DNA of 64,000 nucleotides from Erinaceus europaeus. Taxonomy: Eukaryota > Chordata > Mammalia > Eulipotyphla > Erinaceidae. This document shows, piece after piece, positions 42,543 to 54,960 of the stretch. The translations under genes were made by a program, and so were the position numbers. The notes under the pieces are model-generated. The model saw nothing but the letters and a program-made list of their open reading frames with translations, searched no databases and was not told the origin of the DNA. The stretch is taken from positions 68,131,961 to 68,195,960 of the forward strand of contig NC_080179.1 of the NCBI RefSeq assembly GCF_950295315.1, read 5' to 3'. Position 1 is the stretch's first letter. Each line of letters opens with the position of its first letter.

Positions 42543-43277
42543 CGTGACAGCAGATTTTACCAATTCCACTCCTGTAGCAGTGTTTCCATTATCTTAAACT
42601 GCCACCATCTTTCTCAATTTGTATAAAACTAAGATCACATCCGTTTACTCTGTTATAAATTAATCCAAAAAAAAAAAAAAACAACTTTTGTTTTCTATTT
42701 CTCTTTGCCAAAGCCAGTGTCTCCTTGCCCAGGGTGCTTTACAGCTAGAGATACAGAAACTGCTTGCTTTGATGGGATCAAGATTTAGGAGTTTAGTATG
42801 CCTTTAAGACTTGTTTGCATTTAAATACCTTCATTTACTGTAGGATTCTTAAAGGATAATCCTGGAGTAAGATGTTAAACCAATTACTGCCCTCCAAGTA
42901 GGATCTCTTAGCAGAATCTTAATAAGATGAAAATAGTGAGGCCAGGAAGAAACCCTACCCAACACTCTCAGGCTGAGCTTCTGGTCCAGCTTCCTGTTCT
43001 GTATTCACAGTTCTGTGGCCTTCTTTCATATACAGTCGCAAGCAGGCAAATGAGCCATACTGCTCTGTCTTCAAGTGGGTAGTGACAGGCTTAATCATGA
43101 AAAGGAAGTTTATTACGGCAGTGTGGGAAATCTGTTCCTTAAAGTGCGTCCCGTGGGGGTTTTTAAACATTTATTTCTGAACATGCAATTTCTTAACACC
43201 AAACAATGTTTATTGATTTTTCTTTCCACCTGGTCTCACAGCATATTTTAAGTGGACAAAAAAAAGGGGGGGAGGAG
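42543..43277. other. Unique intron sequence
   Basis: No repeat other than poly-A at about 42667-42680. No splice-flanked frame was found. Confidence 0.5.
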
Positions 43278-43530
43278 GAGTCGGGTGGTAGCACAGCGGT
43301 TTAAGCACACATGGTGCAAAGCACAAGGACCGGTGTAAGGATCCTGGTTCGAGCCCCCGACTCCCCACCTGCTGGGGAGTCGATTCACAGGCAGTGAAGC
43401 AGGTCTGCAGGTGTCTGTCTTTCTTTCCCCCTCTCTGTCTTCCCTCCTCTCTCCATTCCTCTCTGTTCTATCCAATAACGACAACATCAGTAACAACAGC
43501 AACAATAACTACAACAACAACAAAAAAATG
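43278..43530 (+). mobile_element. SINE A, sense
   Basis: It runs from gagtcgggtggtagcacagc to actacaacaacaacaaaa. Confidence 0.9.
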
Positions 43531-43624
43531 TAGCCAATATCTGGTAAAAACCAACAAAAAAAAAATTCTAGGAGCTAGTATTAAATAAATGTGGGCAGGA
43601 TTTTTTCCTTTAAAACAAAAGCTA

Positions 43625-43800
43625 ATTAATTTATTAATTTTGAGTAGAGACAGAGAAATTGAGAGGGAAGGGGGAGACAGACACTCACCTGTCTCTCTAT
43701 TTCACTGCTTGTGAAGCTTCCTCCCTCCAGGCGGAGATGAGGGCTTGAACCCAGGTCCTGAGCACTGTAATGTGTGTGCTCAACTAGGTGCTCCCTCACC
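43625..43800 (-). mobile_element. SINE B, antisense
   Basis: It runs from ttttgagtagagacagagaa to aactaggtgctccctcaccc. Confidence 0.85.
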
Positions 43801-43834
43801 CACCCCCTGTGAAACAGGATTTTTTTTCCTAATG

Positions 43835-44162
43835 CATGCATTTTCTTTATTTTTAAAATTTTTTTATTTATTTATTTTAAATATTTATTTATTTCCTTTT
43901 TGTTGTCCTTGTTTTTATTATTGTTGTAGTTATCATTGTTGTTGTTATTGATGTCGTCGTTGTTGGACAGAACAGAGAGAAATGGAGAGAGGAGGGGAAG
44001 ACAGAGAGGGGAGAGAAAGATAGACACCTGCAGACCTGCTTCACCACCTGTGAAGTGACTCCCCTGCAGGTGGGGAGCCGGGGGCTCGAGCCGGGATCCT
44101 TATGCCGGTCCTTGCGTTTTGAGCCACCTGCGCCTAGCCCGCTGTGCTACAGCCCGACTCCC
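43835..44162 (-). mobile_element. SINE A, antisense
   Basis: It runs from an AT-rich tail and ctttttgttgtccttgtttt to gctacagcccgactcccc. Confidence 0.92.
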
Positions 44163-44164
44163 CA

Positions 44165-44350
44165 AGTTTTATTTTTTGATAGAGGGTGAGGAACAGAGCA
44201 ATAGGAGGAGAGGGAGGTGGAAGGGAGTGGAGAGAGAGAGAAGAGAGGAATAAGAAGATGCCCTGCTCTAGTTTAGAAGCTTTTGCTCTGTAGGTGGGGC
44301 TGGGGTTTGAACCCAGGTCCTTGAGTATGGTGATTTGGACACTCTATAAG
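44165..44350 (-). mobile_element. SINE B, antisense, degraded
   Basis: It has ttttttgatagagggtgagg, tctgtaggtggggctggggt and tgatttggacactctataag. Confidence 0.7.
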
Positions 44351-44984
44351 CCCAGACCCATATATCAGCTTTTAAAGTATTTCTCCTTCCAAATTAATTT
44401 TGCAACATTTCAGTCTATGTCTTCATTTAGATTAAAAACAGAATCATAAACAGGAGGCAGGGAGAGGACAGCTGACGTGGGTAGCAGAAGGCTGGTGCAG
44501 ACAGAATATGGAATGCCAGCAGGAATTCTGATATAAAGTCAAATGACTTCATTTGGCAGATGGGAACAATGAGACTTAGGGCCTTAGTTACACATCTGAG
44601 ATCACATGTCTCGTTAAAGTCGTTCTCAGGTGCCTGCCAGCCAGAGAATCACCTGGGGAGCTGAGACGCAGACTCCTGGGATCTGAATTGGAAAATCTGG
44701 TTTAAGAAGAATGTAACAGGATAAAAGGTTCCATAATGAAGCAAACACTGGGGGATGCTGCTGTGGGGTTCTAGGGTCAAGGATTGAGAATTGATCGAAA
44801 ACTTTCTTCTTCTTCTCCTAGTCTGTGTTTCATTGATTCGCATTCTCATTGATTCGCATTATGTTCAGGCCATTCCTAGACTCTCTAAATGTGGCTGCTC
44901 GCACCACTTCTCACCAATTTGTTTTCTTTTCTTCACTCACACTTTCATCTTTTCCCCCTTTCTCTTTCCTTTCCTTTCTTTTAT
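44351..44984. other. Unique intron sequence
   Basis: No repeat family was recognised. A 16-bp direct repeat, cattgattcgcattct-like, occurs twice in a row at about 44831-44860. Confidence 0.5.
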
Positions 44985-45115
44985 TTCTTTATTTTCATGA
45001 GAAAAACAGAGACCCCCTCAGATCAGCTCTGGTATATATGGTGGTGCCGGGACTCAAACCTGGGACTGCTGTTGCCTCTGGCTGCAAGCCTGGTGCCCTC
45101 CCATTTGACCCCCCT
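44985..45115 (-). mobile_element. SINE D-like, antisense, divergent
   Basis: It has gatcagctctggtatatatg, tggtggtgccgggactcaaa and cctctggctgcaagcctgg. Confidence 0.6.
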
Positions 45116-45539
45116 TTTCACCTTTCTGAGCACTATTGCCCTTTGCTCCACCACCCCATGTCCCCCCTGTTTGGTCCACATTCTTCACTACTCCCCAACT
45201 CTCCGTCTGATGAGATGCCACTAGCATGTATAAAGTGAGGCCTGCTGATTCCTCACAATTGCTTGCAAACTGGGGCTTCCTCTTCTGCCTACAAGTTTGT
45301 GGGAAACTCAGTTGAGGTAAATGCTTGAGTCCTCTTGAAGTGTCTTTGAGAACATGGTATAAATGATACACCCCTCACCCTCCCACCCCAAGTGAACCCT
45401 AGGAAGTTGTGGGGAGTGGGATGGGAGAGTGGTCTGTTCTGAGCAGAAACCTCTGGAGCCACGATGTAGATGTTTCTTACTCTTCTCAGCTATACGCACG
45501 AAGCCCCTTCCCCTCCCACTCCCCCTCCTGGTCTTCCTC
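45116..45539. other. Unique intron sequence
   Basis: No repeat, exon or RNA gene was recognised. Confidence 0.4.
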
Positions 45540-45625
45540 AGTCACCACCACTCCTCAGCTCTGGCTTATGGTGGTAGCTGACATTGAATCTGGAAGTTCA
45601 GAGCCTCAGGCATGAAAATATATTT
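45540..45625 (-). mobile_element. SINE D fragment, antisense
   Basis: It shows cctcagctctggcttatggt and gagcctcaggcatgaaaata. Confidence 0.78.
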
Positions 45626-45799
45626 TGAGGGGGCTGGGTGGTGGCACACTTGGCTGAATGCACATGTTACAGTGGGCTAGGGCCCTGGTTCAAACCCCCT
45701 AATACCTACCTGTAGGGGGAAAGCTTCACCAGTGGTGAAGCAGGTCTGCAAGTGTCTTTTTTCTTCTCTCTTTTTAAACTTTTTAAATTAAATTAATTA

Positions 45800-46112
45800 A
45801 TTAATTAATTTACTTATTTATTTTGCCTCCAGGGTTATCTAGAGGCTATTTTTCCCCCTTTTGTTGCCCTAGTTGTTTATTGTTGTTACTATTTTGTTAT
45901 TGTTGTCATTGCTGTTGGATAGGACAGAGAGAAATCAAGAGAGAAGGCAAGATAGAGAGAGGGAGAGAAAGATAGACACCAGCAGATCTGCTTTACTGCT
46001 TATGAAGCGACTCCCCTGCAGGTGGGGAGCCGGAACTTGAACCGAGATCCTTACACCAGTCTTTGCACTTCACACCTTGTGCACTTAACCCGCTGTGCTA
46101 CCACCCAGCTCC
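45800..46112 (-). mobile_element. SINE A, antisense, nested
   Basis: It runs from (TTAA)n and tttgcctccagggttatcta to gtgctaccacccagctccc. Confidence 0.88.
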
Positions 46113-46315
46113 CATCTTTATTTATTTATTGGATAGAGACAGCCAGAAATTGAGAGGAAGGGGGAGATAGAGAGGAAGAAAGACAGAGAAACACCTGCAG
46201 CCCTGCTTCACCACTTGTGTAACTGTCCCCCCGCAGGTGGGGGCTGGGGGTTCGAACCTGGATCCTTTCATATTTTAACATGTGCACTCAACCAGGTGTG
46301 CCACCACGTGGGCTC
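46113..46315 (-). mobile_element. SINE B, antisense, nested
   Basis: It runs from tttattggatagagacagcc to ccaggtgtgccaccacgtgg. Confidence 0.88.
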
Positions 46316-46501
46316 TGTCTCTCTCTCTTTCTCTATCACCCCCTTCCTTCTGGATATCTGACTGCCTCTATCAAATAAAATAATAAAAAATTGAAGAACA
46401 TGTGTTTTGCCTAATCATGTGCTCTCCCTCCAGAGAGTAATGATGTTGTTGACATGAAGCATAACACTTGATTCACAGTCAATTTTTTTTTTTTAAACCA
46501 G

Positions 46502-46550
46502 GTGTCCTATTTTGAGATCTACTTGGACAAAATCCGGGACTTACTGGATG
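46502..46550 (+). CDS. KIF5C: KIF5C coding exon (about residues 133-148), motor domain
   Basis: A small 49-bp exon encodes VSYFEIYLDKIRDLLD plus one base of the next codon. VSYFEIYLDKIRDLL is the strongly conserved kinesin strand-helix motif of the motor core. The acceptor has a T-rich stretch at about 46483-46494 followed by aaaccag, and the donor is gtgagt. Only 278 bp of intron separate it from the next exon, so this exon pair is compact compared with the intron before it (10.9 kb). This stretch is identical in KIF5A, B and C, so by itself it does not identify the paralog. Confidence 0.96.
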
Positions 46551-46828
46551 GTGAGTAACTGAAATATTTGTCCCTTCACTCTTCTGCAGCTACAGTCCAG
46601 GGAGGGTGAAATGGTTCCCAGTGCTCCTGCCCGCCCCGGGAAATAATGAGAATTTGCGGAGGTGTCTTGTGGTTGTGCTTTATTTCCTGCCAAGACACAG
46701 GCTTGCATTTTGCACCTGATCTGAAAGATTAGACCTCCCTATGGGTGTAATCCTTCAATGCTCCCCCGCCCCCCCATGTAAAGTCACTAACTTTTCTTTT
46801 TTGCATGTCCTCATTATCACCTTTGTAG

Positions 46829-46884
46829 TATCCAAGACAAACCTGGCAGTTCACGAAGATAAGAACAGAGTACCATACGTAAAG
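46829..46884 (+). CDS. KIF5C: KIF5C coding exon (about residues 149-167), motor domain
   Basis: The 56-bp exon lies between acceptor ...acctttgtag and donor gtgaga and encodes VSKTNLAVHEDKNRVPYVK when joined to the carried base. This is the loop 8 region of the motor, which faces the microtubule. NLAVHEDKNRVPYVK fits KIF5C; KIF5A has TKTNLSVHEDKNRVPFVK and KIF5B SVHED. The exon ends in phase 0. A full-length sense SINE A begins about 100 bp beyond the donor, at 46985. No defect was seen. Confidence 0.96.
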
Positions 46885-46984
46885 GTGAGAAGAAACTTGT
46901 TTGATGACGCAGCCAACCGATTTCTCTGTGATCACTGCTGTCTTCATCATTAAATAAGGTGGCCAAAAAAAAAAATTGCCTTTG

Positions 46985-47280
46985 AGGGAGTCGGGCGGTA
47001 GCACAGAGGGTTAAGCACACGTGGGTGGCGTGAAGCACAAGGACAGGTGTAAGGATCCAGGTTCGAGCCCCTGGGTCCCCACCTGCAGGGGAGTCCCTTC
47101 ACAGGCGGTGAAGCAGGTCTGCAGGTGTCTATCTTTCTCTCCCCCTCTGTCTTCCCTTCCTCTCTCCATTTCTTTCTGTCCTATCCAACAACGATGACAT
47201 CAATAACTACAACAAGCAGCAAGGACAACAAAAGGGAATAAATAAATAAATAAATAAATAAATAAATATTTAAAAACAAA
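46985..47280 (+). mobile_element. SINE A, sense
   Basis: It runs from gggagtcgggcggtagcaca to (AATA)n and starts about 100 bp after the exon donor at 46885. The flanks aaaaattgcctttg occur before it (about 46969) and again after it (about 47301), fitting a target duplication with extra tail sequence. Confidence 0.92.
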
Positions 47281-47281
47281 A

Positions 47282-47621
47282 GATTGGTTCTCAGTGTTAA
47301 AAAAATTGCCTTTGGAGCATAGAGATATTTAATAATTTTCCTTGTACTTAGTATTCATCTTGTAGAAAATAGACATTTATTTATTTATTTTTTGGTTGTA
47401 TATTACAGATGTGTAATGAAGGATGAGTTGCAGAAGTGAATGGAAGTGTATTATTCACTTTAATTGTATAGAAAAATGATTGAAATTTCTTTAAAGTAAT
47501 TTTACTGAGTACAGTCATTTTGTACTCTGCTTTATGACTTTTTTTTTAAATGTGGCACTAGGAAATGAACCCCAGGCCTCTTGCATGTAAGTAATGCCAC
47601 TAAATAGACCTCTCTGGGTCA
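47282..47621. other. Unique AT-rich intron sequence
   Basis: It is mostly unique. A small antisense SINE piece (gaaatgaaccccaggcctct) may lie at about 47550-47615. Confidence 0.45.
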
Positions 47622-47841
47622 ACTTTTTTTTTTTTTTTTTTGATAGGACAGAGAGAAATTGAGAGAAGAGGAGAAGATAGAGAGGGAGATTGAAAGATAG
47701 ACACCTGCAGACCTGCCTCATTGCTTGTGAAGTGACCCCTCCCTGCAGGTGGGGAGCCGGGAGCTTGAACTAGGATCCTTGAGCAAGTCCTTATGCTTCG
47801 TACTATGTGCCCTTAACCCGGTGTGTCACTGCCTGGCCCTC
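47622..47841 (-). mobile_element. SINE A, antisense, short
   Basis: Poly-T leads directly into tgataggacagagagaaatt. The head ends cggtgtgtcactgcctggcc. Confidence 0.87.
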
Positions 47842-48045
47842 CTGGGTCAACTTTTTACTCCTCTTTTTGTGAGAGATAGAAAAGGGGAATGAGAAAGGGA
47901 GAGACAGATAAGAAAGGAGAGATACTATGGAGCTAACCTGTTATCCATGGAGCTCTCCTGATGCTGTCTGTAGTGTGTTGGGGCTTGAACACAGGACCGA
48001 CCACCTGTCCAGTGAGATGCGTATACTCTGTCACCTGGACTAGAA
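47842..48045 (-). mobile_element. Divergent antisense SINE
   Basis: The tcaactttttactcctcttt start repeats the flank of the SINE A before it (target duplication tgggtcaacttttt). The rest is an older SINE body with ttggggcttgaacacaggac and ctctgtcacctggac. Confidence 0.65.
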
Positions 48046-48084
48046 CTTCAAAGTGTGTAATTAAAGTCAGCCGATAAAATAGTA

Positions 48085-48242
48085 AATAATCTTTTTATAT
48101 TTTATTTTCATTTCATTTATTTACTTTTACCAGAGCACTGAGCAGCTCTGGTTTATGGTGGTGCAAGGGATTGAACCTGGGACTTGGGAGCCTCAGGCAT
48201 GAGTGTCTCTTTGCATAAACATTATGCTATCTACCCCTGCCC
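48085..48242 (-). mobile_element. SINE D, antisense
   Basis: It has cagagcactgagcagctctg, gtttatggtggtgcaaggga and ggagcctcaggcatgagtgt. Confidence 0.85.
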
Positions 48243-48243
48243 A

Positions 48244-48287
<44 letters not shown>

Positions 48288-48292
48288 TATAT
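48243..48292. repeat. (TA)n microsatellite
   Basis: About 50 bp of TA with one G interruption. Confidence 0.97.
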
Positions 48293-48294
48293 TT

Positions 48295-48475
48295 ATTTAT
48301 TATCTTTATTTATTGGATAAAGACAGCCAGAAATCAAGAGGGAAAGGGATGATGTCGAGGGAGAGAGATACTTGCAACATTGCTTCATCACTTGAAAAGC
48401 TTTCCTACTGCAGGTGGGGACTGGAGGCTTGAACCTGGGTCCTTGTGCACCGTAACATGTGCACTCAACCACATT
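48295..48475 (-). mobile_element. SINE B, antisense
   Basis: It runs from tttattggataaagacagcc to aacatgtgcactcaacca. The terminal head bases are missing. Confidence 0.85.
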
Positions 48476-48860
48476 TATTTATATATTTATCTTCTTAACC
48501 AGAGCTCTGGTTTATGGTGGTTCCAGGGATTGAATTGGAACCTCAGAGGCTTAGATGTGAGATTTTGTTGGTTTGTTTGTTTTTTTCTCCCATAACCATT
48601 ATACTCTCTACCTGGCTGTAATTAATTTTGCTTTTCTTTCACCAGACCTTTGCTCAGCTCTTACAGGGGTGCTGGGGATTGAACGTGGGATTTCATCTGG
48701 GAGCCTCCGGCATGAAAGTCTTTTTGTCTTATTTGTTCTTTTCTTTTTTAATTTGCCTGATTACTGCTTACCGCTCACTTCTGCTTTATGCTGCTGCCTG
48801 GGATTGAAACTGGGATACCCTGGAGTCTCAGTCATGAAAGTTTTTTTTTTTTTTTTTTGC
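48476..48860 (-). mobile_element. Cluster of three antisense SINE D pieces
   Basis: Pieces at about 48490-48617, 48640-48725 and 48760-48860 each show a gctctgg or ctgctt and ggattgaa signature. The last ends in poly-T at 48841-48858. Confidence 0.7.
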
Positions 48861-49073
48861 TTTATTATTCTACTCTCTCTCATCTCAGCGTAAGATACAT
48901 AAAAATGGGAGGCAAAACAGAGTTTTATTCACTTATTTTTCTGCCATTGATTTCTCCTTTTCTTTCACTTCTTCCTTCTTCCTCTTTCTTACCCTCCCTC
49001 CCTTCCTCCCCCCTCCTTTCATTCTTTTTTCCCCTCCTTCCCTCCTTTCCATCTCTTCCTCTACCCCTCCATA

Positions 49074-49113
<40 letters not shown>

Positions 49114-49339
49114 TGTTGCTTAGGAATGAGCCCAGTGTCTCATATGTGCATATCACTGAGCAGTCTCCCAGCTCACTTTTAAAATCCTTATTTCCTAGTT
49201 AATGAGACCAAAATATTGCTTCACCATCTATGGAGTCCTGCTGGCACTGTTCTTGGTGCCAGTGGTTCCAGGGATCAGGTCCAAGGCCTGAGGCCTGTAT
49301 GGCTGCTACTGCTTCACTGGCAGAGGCACCTCCCCAGCC
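48861..49339. other. Intron sequence with C/T-rich and (TC)n stretches
   Basis: Pyrimidine-rich at 48950-49110 with a clean (TC)n at 49079-49108. The rest looks like an old antisense SINE. Confidence 0.6.
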
Positions 49340-49625
49340 CCCGTCACTGATTTTCCTCCTTGCTTCCAGAGTTATGTCTGTGACTCACCGCTTGCACTAT
49401 GAATCCACTGCTTCTGGCAGCCATTTTTCCCCATTTTATTGGATAAGACAGAGCGGAATGGAGATGGGTGAGGGAGATAGAGAGGGAGAGAGAATGCCAG
49501 ACACTGCAAATTTGTTTCACTGCATGTGAAGAAACCCCCCTGCAGGTGGAGAGCCGGGGCCTTGAACTGGGATCCTTGCACACACCCTTGAGCTTCGTGC
49601 TATGTGCTCCACTGCCCGGCTCCTG
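49340..49625 (-). mobile_element. SINE A, antisense
   Basis: It has tccactgcttctggcagcc, ggataagacagagcggaatg, ccctgcaggtggagagccgg and gctccactgcccggctcc. Confidence 0.85.
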
Positions 49626-49900
49626 ATTCTTCTTATTTCTGGCCTCTGCTGTCATTGAGTCTGACTATGAAACCCAAAATGTGGGACAACCCAAAATCTA
49701 CTTCATGATTTCCTTCTGGGCTACAGGGTTCAAGCATCTTCATAATACAGAATCCAAACCACAGACAGAAGACAGACTGACAGATCATGTTATAGGTTTC
49801 CCCTTGCTCTGCACCTCCAGCAAAGAAATGGGGAAATGTCTGGCAGTTTTAATGCTGCTTTTCTGTTTCTGATGGTGAACCTGGATTGACTGTCTTCCAG

Positions 49901-49988
49901 GGATGCACTGAGCGGTTCGTGTCAAGTCCTGAGGAAGTCATGGATGTGATCGACGAAGGCAAAGCCAACCGACACGTGGCTGTGACAA
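49901..49988 (+). CDS. KIF5C: KIF5C coding exon (about residues 168-196), motor domain
   Basis: The 88-bp exon follows acceptor ...ctgtcttccag and ends at donor gtacgt. It encodes 29 residues plus one base, starting [20 protein letters not shown] and ending KANRHVAVT. This is helix alpha-3 leading into switch I, the segment that senses the gamma-phosphate of [18 protein letters not shown] fits KIF5C; KIF5A has EEILDVIDEGKSNRH and KIF5B DEVMDTIDEG. The carried base pairs with ac at 51983 to restore the asparagine codon of NMNEHSS. It lies 3.0 kb after the previous exon. Confidence 0.96.
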
Positions 49989-50109
49989 GTACGTCCATGG
50001 GGAACAAACACATGTGTGCCCACAAAGCAGAAGGGGTGGCCGGCAGAGGCTGAGTGACAGTGTACATGGGAAGTCGGCTTATGTGCAAATCCAAGGTCAT
50101 GTGCAGTAG

Positions 50110-50275
50110 GAATAAGGGGCACAGTGGTGAGAGTGCTAGCCAGGTTTGATCATCTGCATATCAGAGTGTCAGTGTTGCTCTGGTTTTGGCCTCTCTCTCT
50201 CTCTCTCTCTCTCTCTGTCTGTCTGTCTCCCTCCCTCCCTCCCTCTCTGAAATAAATCTTTAAAATAAAAAGATG
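50110..50275 (+). mobile_element. SINE C- or D-like, sense, degraded
   Basis: It has agtgctagccaggtttgatc, a (TC)n with (TCTG)n and (CCCT)n, and tail gaaataaatctttaaaataa. Confidence 0.65.
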
Positions 50276-50487
50276 GGAAAGGCAGGATTTGTACACATGT
50301 AGAGGAGTGATCTGGTCCTAACCATGATGATAAAGGGTGAGGGTGTAAGGAGTAGGACAAGAAACTGTAAGTTCTTCTGAGGGTTTGGCTCTGGTGGGGA
50401 TGTTGGGCTTGTGGTACCAGGCGAAACTAGAGAATTTTAAATCATTGACTAAGATGTCTGGATTGATTTCATTGCTATTTAAGAACA

Positions 50488-50655
50488 GTTGAATTTTTTT
50501 TTTGAAGATTTTATTTATTTATTAGTGAGAAAGATAGGAGGAGAGAGAGAAAGAACCAGACATCACTCTGGTACATGTGCTGCCGGGGATTGAACTGAAA
50601 ACCTCATGCTTGAAAGGCCAAGGCTTTACCCATTGCGCCACCTCCTGGACCACAA
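50488..50655 (-). mobile_element. SINE C, antisense
   Basis: It has ccagacatcactctggtaca, aggctttacccattgcgcca and cctcctggacc. Confidence 0.9.
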
Positions 50656-50769
50656 ACATTTGAATTTTTCTAAAAGGAGCATTTTAGAAGTCATTTATTT
50701 TGGAGGGATGGGTAATGACTATTACCTTGGCTCTGGGGGTGGGGGGTAAGGACTTACAATTATTATCAC

Positions 50770-51070
50770 ATGAAAACAGTTTTTTTAATCTCCGTATGGT
50801 CTGCACACCACTCCTGCTACCAGCTATAACCCTTCCCTACCTTGTGCGCTGGGTCCCCAATGCCCTCTCAGACCCTTCCACCTGCTCCTTTTAGAGCCTT
50901 TGGTACTCTGCTAGAAAACACAGCTCTTCTAAGTTGCACCTGCCTTTCCCCTTTCTTCCTTATCTCCCACCGATGAGTGAGATCATCCCGTATTTTTTGG
51001 CATATCTCACATGAAACAATTCCTTCACATCCCATCTAAAATGTAGCAAAAGAGAAGATCTTAGCATTTT
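50770..51070 (-). mobile_element. L1 3' region, antisense
   Basis: It has accgatgagtgagatcatcc, ggcatatctcacatgaaaca and tcacatcccatctaaaatg. No open frame remains. Confidence 0.7.
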
Positions 51071-51274
51071 CTTTTTTACAGTCTATTAGTTAGAATGAGC
51101 ATTTTTGGAAAAAATATATATATTTTAAGTCGCATAACAGTGCTTCATATGAGAAAGAAGTAGAAACCCAAGCTCTGCACCGGCACCTGTGTGGCTGGGA
51201 GACTGACTAAGACCCGCAGGCCTGCCCGTCCTGCACTGCGCCAGCTCAGCTAGTCCCCGGCCACGAGCATGAAC

Positions 51275-51390
51275 TTTTTTTTTTTTTTTAATTGGGGGGT
51301 TTAGTGGTTTGCTGTCCATAGTAAATAACAGTAGTTGGCACATGTGTAAGGTTTCTTAGTTTTCTGCATGACACTCTACACCCTGCATAT
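51275..51390 (-). mobile_element. L1 3' terminus, antisense
   Basis: Poly-T leads into ggtttgctgtccatagtaaa, ggcacatgtgtaaggtttct and tagttttctgcatgacac, the inverse of the L1 end at 7003. Confidence 0.78.
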
Positions 51391-51473
51391 GCATGTGTAT
51401 TGTCCCAGATGATTTTCAGAGTTGGCTGAACTGACTTGAAAACATGGACCTACTGGCTCGGACTTGTTGTGCT

Positions 51474-52619
<1,146 letters not shown>

Positions 52620-53100
52620 GCAGGCTCTTACCTGCTGGGCTAGCGTGGGGGTGCCTCTTCCCGGGCGCATGCTGTCTGGGTTGGAGAGAACTCGACTGGA
52701 CTCAGCCTGGGCTGCTACTTACTCAGCAACACGGGAGATAGATGACTCAGGAACTCCTGGCAACGTGGTAATGCAAAAGGATCGATTGATCAGAGAGCCA
52801 ATGTTTTTATAGGATAAAACCGGAAGTGGCAAGTTGGAAACGGAAATGGCTAGGAAAGGGGGTGGAGAAAGGTAAAAGCAGGCTGGGAAGGTAGGAGCTT
52901 CCTTAGCAACTGTTGTGAGGGTTTTAACCCGTGAGATTAATGTTACCCTGCAGGCAGGGCGGGTCTGAGGTAGAAAGAAGATAGATCAATGGGATGGGTG
53001 GGGCTCTTTCAGGCAAACAAGGATTATGTAAATAGGCCATAGTATCAGCAATGCAGGATGGGGCAGGGGGCTGGCTTAATGCCGACACTCACCCCTCTCT
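52620..53100. mobile_element. LTR-like interspersed repeat, copy 3
   Basis: It shares gatgactcaggaact, ttccttagcaactgttgtga, ctgcaggcagggcgggtc and attatgtaaataggccatag with the copies at 36440 and 39575. No coding region or second copy is nearby, so it looks solitary. Confidence 0.55.
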
Positions 53101-54034
53101 GGTTTTGTTAGGCTGGTGTCTTGGCATCCTTTCCCCATCCCTTGCCTTCCCGTTTACTCCTAGCAAGTCTCAGAACCTGCTGCCTGCAGACCGCCAGCCC
53201 CACTCCTTCTGTACTGCTGCTGCCACACCCTTAGGGTGACATCACAGAGCAAGCACAATGTTGTGGCCTCTTCCTTGCTGACACCGTTCTGACTGTCCCC
53301 AACAGAGCTCGCTCTGAAGCTCAGTCAGCCCCCTGAACTCAGTCAGAACAGTGCTACTGCCCCCAGTGTGCTGAACCCCACCACTGAGTGGCTGTATGTC
53401 CCATTATGGCCACCAACATTTGTGTAAGTCATGACCCCTTGGTTCATCTCCCTGCCCACACTTGCAAAGTTGGGAGTAGAGAACTGCAGGGCTATAGGAG
53501 GACGGGAGTCTGAAATTCCACTAGGACGTGTGTGGAGCTCAGTGAGTGCACTGTCACTGGAACAGGAATTTGGAGTGGTGGTGCTGAGTTCCAGGTTAGC
53601 CCCCAGCAGCCAGGAGCAGCTCGGCTGTGCTCCCGCTGTCTGGGCCCGTGCAGAGAGCCCCATGCCTCCTTCATCCTTCCTGAGCCTGCCTCCTTTCCCC
53701 TTTGGGTGCCAGAGATAAGAACTCAGCGCCTAGATGCAGCAAAGAGAACACTCAGGTTGCAGTTTAGAGAGGAGGCCTCTTCTCGTCTCTTCAGTGCTTG
53801 TGCTTGTTGCTTATGGTTTTCATGAGGCATTTCAAGCTGTGGCCATGCACCCTTTCTTATTCCTCTTAACGTCTGGCTTCCTTTGCTCTAGACGTGTGTG
53901 CAGCAATGGCCCAGTGCTCTGTAACACAGAATCCCAGCCTTCTGGGGACCCGGTATAGGTAGCTCCCTGGAGCCATGAATTTATTGTTATTGTGCAGCCC
54001 CCAGCATGAGCCCCAGTGATAGTCCTGATGGCAA
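53101..54034. other. Unique intron sequence
   Basis: Overlapping ORFs of 95-106 codons on both strands at 53343-53825 have no domain and no splice context. No gene is called. A short SINE tail piece (cagcccccagcatgagcccc) lies at about 53992-54030. Confidence 0.5.
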
Positions 54035-54175
54035 GAAAGGAGGAAGGGAGGAAGGAAGGAAGGAAGGAAGGAAGGAAGGAAGGAAGGGAGAATGGGAGGG
54101 AGGGAGGAAGAAAGAAAGAAAGTGAGGGGGAAGGAGGGAAAAAGTAAGGAGGGAGGGAGGGAGGGAGGGAACTCT
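54035..54175. repeat. Purine tract, (GGAA)n/(GGGA)n
   Basis: About 140 bp of almost pure A and G, probably the expanded tail of the SINE piece before it. Confidence 0.95.
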
Positions 54176-54867
54176 GGTCTGTTCTCCGGCACCTCCACAT
54201 AACATTCCTCCTTTGGGCTGGCAGCTTGACATTTCTTCAGCTCAAACTTTCTTGGTCTCTTTTTAAAAGCAAGGTGACTGCACCCTTCTTGCTCATTTCA
54301 TGTGGTTAAAGACAGTCAAACACAAAATCATCAACAATTCTGTGTAAATAGACTGTTATTACAAGTGACTTGTCTGCGGTGTAGTTTACCAGGATCCCCC
54401 CCCACCCCCCCTTGTATTTCTGAGAGATGGAACTCTCTCCCAGCTGAAGACTCCTCTCTCTGACCACGGACTCAGCTTTGTTCTGGGGAGTTGCTGCTTT
54501 GTGCATGGTGGCGCTGTTTAAAGTTGTTTCCTCACCTACGGCTTCTTCACAGAGCCGCTACTCCCTGAGTATGGTTTGCCCAGTCAGCAGAGCAATGCAT
54601 CTTTTTGAGTTCTCTTTCTTTTCTACTCTCTCACCTGTAAGCTACCGTGAGCAGAGGCTGCAAAGATACAATTACCAGTAATAACACGGCAGAGGAGGGA
54701 CAATGCACGGTCTGTCTGACTGCAGAGAAAAAAAGACAAATTGAAAAAGCAATATGTAGCTTCTTGACTTTTTGTGTCTCTTCCATGTGGATAATTGGAC
54801 CCTTTTCCCTTGCTATGGAAGTCCAGGAAGGGACAGCCATCCTTACTGCCTGCCTGCCTCTCTGTTT
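54176..54867. other. Unique intron sequence
   Basis: No repeat, exon or RNA gene was recognised. Confidence 0.45.
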
Positions 54868-54945
54868 TTTTTTTTTTTAATTGCCATCAGAGTAATCACT
54901 GGGGCCAGGTACCTGCACAATGAAGCCATCTCTTGTCGCTCCCAT
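54868..54945 (-). mobile_element. SINE 3' segment, antisense
   Basis: Poly-T leads into attgccatcagagtaatcac and ggtacctgcacaatgaagcc. The body is missing. Confidence 0.65.
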
Positions 54946-54960
54946 CAAAAAAATATTATC

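Larger units (their letters stand above)
45628..46395 (+). mobile_element. SINE B, sense, split by two antisense SINEs
   Basis: The head and middle lie at 45628-45775 (gctgggtggtggcacacttg to gtctgcaagtgtctttttt). The tail lies at 46316-46395 (tctctttctctatcaccccc, ctgcctctatcaaataaaat). SINE A and SINE B fill the gap. Confidence 0.78.
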